Below are positions 5,350-7,859 of a stretch of 7,859 nucleotides of DNA, piece by piece. Position 1 is the first letter of the stretch. Every line of letters begins with the position of its first letter. Origin of the DNA: SIG710 sp045651985 (lineage in GTDB: Bacteria; Bacillota; Clostridia; Oscillospirales; CAG-272); NCBI GenBank assembly GCA_045651985.1, contig JAZRTK010000036.1, positions 1-7,859 on the forward strand, in the 5' to 3' direction. A program made the translations under genes and the position numbers. The notes beneath the pieces were generated by a model. The model saw only the letters and a program-made list of their open reading frames with translations. It had not been told where the DNA came from and made no database searches.

Positions 5350-6303
5350 ATGTCAAAAACTGCTACAATTCCACGTATCAAGTCGGACAGGTCGCTCCTT
5401 CGCTACGAGGAGCCCGTCACATACGAGCTGATGATGGAATACATAAAGGTCTTTCAGTCGAGATACGACTGCGTGAGGATAAGCGAGCTGGGCAGAAGCG
5501 TTCTTGACCGACCCATACCAATGATAACTCTTGGGCGGGGAAAGAAAAACGTGCTTTACGTGGGTGCGCACCACGGTAGTGAGTGGATAACCACGGCAAT
5601 ATTGCTGAAATTTATAAACGAATACTGTGAGCTGTATTTAAGTAACGGGAAGATAGGTCACACGTCGGTGAGCTACCTCAACTCTGTGCGCACTCTGTGT
5701 ATCGTGCCCATGCTTAACCCCGACGGGGTTGACTATTCTATCTGCGGTGTGTCTGACGATAACCCGATCTACGAGCGGGTCATGTCAATGAACGGCGACC
5801 GCGATGATTTTACGGCTTGGCAGGCAAACGCCCGCGGAGTTGACCTGAATCACAATTACGACGCGGGATTTTACGATTATCTGCAAACTCGGGAGGGTAT
5901 GGAAAACGCAGGCGGGTCACCCTCAAAATGTGCGGGTGAAAGCCCCGAATCCGAGCCTGAAACGTCGGCTCTTGCCAACTTTGTCCGCGCCAATGCCAAC
6001 CTCAAGCTATGTTTGTCGCTTCACTCCCAGGGAGAGGAGATATACAGCGGGGAGGCATTCGGTCAGACCAAGGAGGGACGTAGAATCGGCGACGTTCTCG
6101 CCATGCTGTCAGGCTACCGCCGCGCACGTGCGCAGGGAAGTGCCGCCTACGGCGGCTTTACAGACTGGGCGGTCAGTGAGCTTTCCTTGCCGTCCTTTAC
6201 ATTGGAGTGCGGCAAAGGAACGAACCCTCTGCCTATCGACTCGCTTTTTGAGGTCTATTACAAGCTTCGCCGTCTTCTTTTTGAAGCACCGATGATTATT
6301 TGA
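5350..6303 (+). CDS. M14-family zinc carboxypeptidase, probable gamma-D-glutamyl-diaminopimelate peptidase
   Basis: Zinc peptidase likely to cut the gamma-D-Glu to diaminopimelate bond of peptidoglycan stem peptides, as in Bacillus YqgT/ENP1-like enzymes. In 317 residues the zinc ligands are His75 and Glu78 in GAHHGSEW, and His225 in LSLHSQGEE. MLNPDGVDYS (121-130) and ARGVDLNHNY (161-170) follow the family order. The catalytic Glu286 lies in LECGKG. The residue after Asn167 is His, where classical carboxypeptidases have the Arg that clamps a free C-terminal carboxylate. There is no signal peptide, LysM or SH3 domain, so it probably acts in the cytoplasm on recycled muropeptides. The start at 5350 is chosen for GGAAAGGCGG upstream. 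An in-frame ATG at 5287, behind a weaker AAGG, would add 21 residues with no family match. It converges with the TraX-family gene, 21 bases away. Confidence 0.9.
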   Translation: MSKTATIPRIKSDRSLLRYEEPVTYELMMEYIKVFQSRYDCVRISELGRSVLDRPIPMITLGRGKKNVLYVGAHHGSEWITTAILLKFINEYCELYLSNGKIGHTSVSYLNSVRTLCIVPMLNPDGVDYSICGVSDDNPIYERVMSMNGDRDDFTAWQANARGVDLNHNYDAGFYDYLQTREGMENAGGSPSKCAGESPESEPETSALANFVRANANLKLCLSLHSQGEEIYSGEAFGQTKEGRRIGDVLAMLSGYRRARAQGSAAYGGFTDWAVSELSLPSFTLECGKGTNPLPIDSLFEVYYKLRRLLFEAPMII

Positions 6304-6324
6304 CAAGAAAATACAGTATTGCTC

Positions 6325-7098
6325 TTATGCAAAGACTGAGGCGATAGTGCTCCAATAACGGAAGATGAAATAGAGCGCCGTCATGTGGGCGGGGTAGAAC
6401 AGGTAAAAACCTGTTCTTTGCATAAATCTTCCTGCCTTGGATTTTGGTGTGTAGCCCTTTTTGCCGCTGTAAAGCAGAATGGGTACGATGCAGAAAAGCT
6501 CGTAGAGCTGGGTGGTACCCCAAGAGTTGACAGCCGTTCCGTTCCAATATGCCAAAATAATATATCGGGACGCGAAAACGGCAAGCGCAGGAAGATACCA
6601 TATCCTTGTTTCTACACTTGATGTGTCAAGGAAATAGAACAAAAGTATCAGCAAAACGCCGTAAAATCCGTAGTCGACGGATAGGTGGTTTGCAACGTAA
6701 CAAAAGAACAGCACAGGGATAAATGCGTAGCATTTTAGGTGCTTTGATTTGGATTTTTGAGCAAGGTCTACCGTATAGAGTGCCAAAAGCCCCAGCAAAA
6801 GCGTAAACATGACGTTTTGGGTGTGCGGTGCGGAAATTCTTCCCGTTGACATGAGGTCGAAAGGCACCTCCGACACGAGTGCCGCCAGAAAAACGCGGAG
6901 CATGTAGAGGAAGACGTTGTGCGTCTTTTTAAAGCCCTCCGCGATCATAAAGGCGAACAGGGGCATAGCGAGGCGGCCAACTATGCGCAAAATACTTGCA
7001 AGCTCAAACTCCCCTACGCCGTATGCCTGCATGCAGTAGCCGATGTGGTCGCAGAGCATGGTAATGCAGGCGAAAAGCCTTATTGCGTGCGAACTCAT
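6325..7098 (-). CDS. TraX-family integral membrane protein (putative acyltransferase-like)
   Basis: Member of the TraX family (PF05857), named for the F-plasmid protein that N-acetylates pilin. Chromosomal members are widespread in Bacillota and their job is mostly unknown. The 257-residue product has about eight hydrophobic segments. Family motifs appear in order: CDHIG (16-20), GRLAMPLFAFMIAEGF (41-56), Arg68 before SEVPFDL (76-82), NVMFTLLLGLLAL (95-107), DYGFYGVLL (142-150) and FYPAH (234-238). The conserved Asp-His near the N-terminus and the His near the C-terminus are the best candidates for function, by family conservation only. Its ATG overlaps the xpt stop as ATGA, with AGGTGA just upstream, so it is probably translated by coupling to xpt. 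No conjugation gene is near. The original F-pilin acetylation role is therefore unlikely, and a role in modifying an envelope component is a guess. Confidence 0.88.
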   Translation of the reverse strand: MSSHAIRLFACITMLCDHIGYCMQAYGVGEFELASILRIVGRLAMPLFAFMIAEGFKKTHNVFLYMLRVFLAALVSEVPFDLMSTGRISAPHTQNVMFTLLLGLLALYTVDLAQKSKSKHLKCYAFIPVLFFCYVANHLSVDYGFYGVLLILLFYFLDTSSVETRIWYLPALAVFASRYIILAYWNGTAVNSWGTTQLYELFCIVPILLYSGKKGYTPKSKAGRFMQRTGFYLFYPAHMTALYFIFRYWSTIASVFA

Positions 7099-7679
7099 GC
7101 TTCACCTGCAAATTCTATCTTACTGCCGCCGTCGGTAAAATTGACTGCCGCCAGGGATTGCAGTTCGATTCCAAGGTCACGTATTTTCTTTCCGCCGCCC
7201 TGAAAGCTCTTTTCAATGCAGATCCCCACGCCCGAAACGGCGGCACCTGCCTGTCGGCAGATGTCGATAAGTCCAAGGGACGCCTCTCCGACCGCCAGAA
7301 AATCGTCGATGATGAGGATCTTATCCTCGTCTGATATGTATTTTTTTGAAACTCTCACCGTGAAATCCTTATCCTTTGTGTAGGAGTGAACTGTGGTGGA
7401 GTAAACGTCAGAGTCTAAGTTTTTTGCCTCGGATTTCTTTGCGAAAACCACGGGAACGTTACCAAAATACTGGGCGGCAACGCACGCAACGCCGATTCCC
7501 GATGCTTCAACGGTCAGAATCTTCGTTACCTCTTTGTGGGCAAAAAGACGGGCAAATTCCTGACCCATTTGGCAGAAAAGGTCAATGTCCATTTGGTGGT
7601 TTAAAAAATTGTCTACTTTCAGTATGCCGCCGGGCAACAGCCGTCCGTCTTTTAATATTTTTTCTTCAAGAAGCTTCAT
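7095..7679 (-). CDS. xpt: Xanthine phosphoribosyltransferase
   Basis: Joins xanthine to PRPP to form XMP in purine salvage, in the cytoplasm. The product is 194 residues, the same length as Bacillus subtilis Xpt. It has the N-terminal KVDNFLNHQMD segment (21-31) containing Asn27, a base-binding residue in the Bacillus enzyme. VEASGIGVA (57-65) and the PRPP-binding loop ILIIDDFLAVGEAS (121-134) follow, with IEKSFQGGG (155-163) near the base pocket. In the PRPP loop Val130-Gly-Glu stands where relatives often have Asn-Gly-Gln, a modest variation. The start ATG at 7679 has AAGGAA seven bases upstream. The gene lies 12 bases after the dehydrogenase stop and overlaps the TraX-family gene by ATGA, so the three form one operon. 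A purine riboswitch is common before xpt genes, but none can be seen because the operon start is outside the window. Confidence 0.95.
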   Translation of the reverse strand: MKLLEEKILKDGRLLPGGILKVDNFLNHQMDIDLFCQMGQEFARLFAHKEVTKILTVEASGIGVACVAAQYFGNVPVVFAKKSEAKNLDSDVYSTTVHSYTKDKDFTVRVSKKYISDEDKILIIDDFLAVGEASLGLIDICRQAGAAVSGVGICIEKSFQGGGKKIRDLGIELQSLAAVNFTDGGSKIEFAGEA

Positions 7680-7691
7680 TTCAGGTTCCTT

Positions 7692-7859
7692 TCAATCAAC
7701 TCGGTTGCGCTTTTCACCGCGGAAAAACGCCTGTGCATTCTTTATCATCTCGTCAAGAAGTCTGACGCGTGTCTCATATCCGCCCCACGCAATGTGAGGG
7801 GTAAGGCATACGTTGGGCAGGTGTTTTATACGGTCAATAGGGTGACCGACGGGAAATGG
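7692..7859 (-). CDS. D-isomer-specific 2-hydroxyacid dehydrogenase, C-terminal fragment
   Basis: The last 55 codons of a gene that continues past the right edge of the window. This reading frame is too short to be obvious as an ORF but is clearly coding. It reads PFPVGHPIDRIKHLPNV, then CLTPHIAWGGYETRVRLL, then DEMIKNAQAFFRGEKRNRVD. The TPHIAW motif holds the catalytic His of the D-2-hydroxyacid dehydrogenase family (phosphoglycerate dehydrogenase, hydroxypyruvate/glycerate reductase and relatives), followed by the usual amphipathic helix and the GEKRNRV-type ending. AW after the His and the NRV ending resemble glycerate/hydroxypyruvate reductase types more than lactate dehydrogenases, but the substrate cannot be assigned from the tail. 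The stop is TGA at 7692-7694. xpt starts 12 bases later with its ribosome binding site in the gap. The truncation is a window-edge effect. Confidence 0.9.
   Translation of the reverse strand, partial: PFPVGHPIDRIKHLPNVCLTPHIAWGGYETRVRLLDEMIKNAQAFFRGEKRNRVD

Noticed and set aside
5262..5381. 5' extension of the membrane-protein frame to 5381
   Set aside because: It would overlap the start of the M14 gene. The ATG at 5261 has GGAG at ideal spacing and opens directly into a membrane segment.
6325..7098. TraX-family gene as a sign of a conjugative element
   Set aside because: No relaxase, type IV secretion, integrase or attachment-site repeat is visible. TraX-domain proteins are common on Bacillota chromosomes.

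Overview
The window looks like chromosomal DNA of a low-to-mid-GC Bacillota, most likely class Clostridia. The reasons are a T-box leader, strong GGAGG-type ribosome binding sites, consensus sigma-A promoter hexamers, a DUF534/TrpXYZ-type amino acid ABC importer, a Bacillus-type xanthine phosphoribosyltransferase and an M14 peptidoglycan-peptide peptidase. The assignment rests on gene types and signals, not on a database search. No insertion sequence, integrase, CRISPR array, rRNA or tRNA gene is visible.

Layout. (1) 1-1359, + strand: a complete enolase gene (eno), with a -10-like hexamer inside a 15-bp inverted repeat at the window edge. (2) 1358-1390: a perfect 14-bp hairpin flanked by A and T runs, which can end transcription from both sides. 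(3) 1389-4043, - strand: a compact three-gene ABC importer operon (lipoprotein binding protein, permease, ATPase; COG2984/COG4120/COG1101 type). A 356-nt leader precedes it, with a consensus promoter at 4406-4434 and a complete T-box riboswitch at about 4102-4399. The best specifier codon reading is UUC and the antiterminator bulge is UGGU. Both fit tRNA-Phe and neither fits the tRNA-Trp expected from the transporter's best-known relatives. (4) 4494-5261, - strand: an unrecognised six-helix membrane protein with its own terminator. (5) 5350-6303, + strand: an M14 metallopeptidase resembling gamma-D-glutamyl-diaminopimelate peptidases, transcribed divergently from the membrane protein. (6) 7859-6325, - strand: a tight operon of a 2-hydroxyacid dehydrogenase (only the C-terminal end is in the window), xanthine phosphoribosyltransferase (xpt) and a TraX-family membrane protein. 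xpt and the TraX gene overlap by ATGA.

How it works together. Most of the window is ordinary housekeeping: glycolysis, amino acid uptake, purine salvage and wall-peptide turnover. The clearest regulatory system is the T-box. Uncharged tRNA, probably tRNA-Phe, would stabilise an antiterminator and switch on the importer, which suggests uptake of phenylalanine or an aromatic precursor. The TraX-family protein coupled to xpt, far from any conjugation gene, is the oddest gene association. I saw no clear sign of an entirely new multi-gene system.
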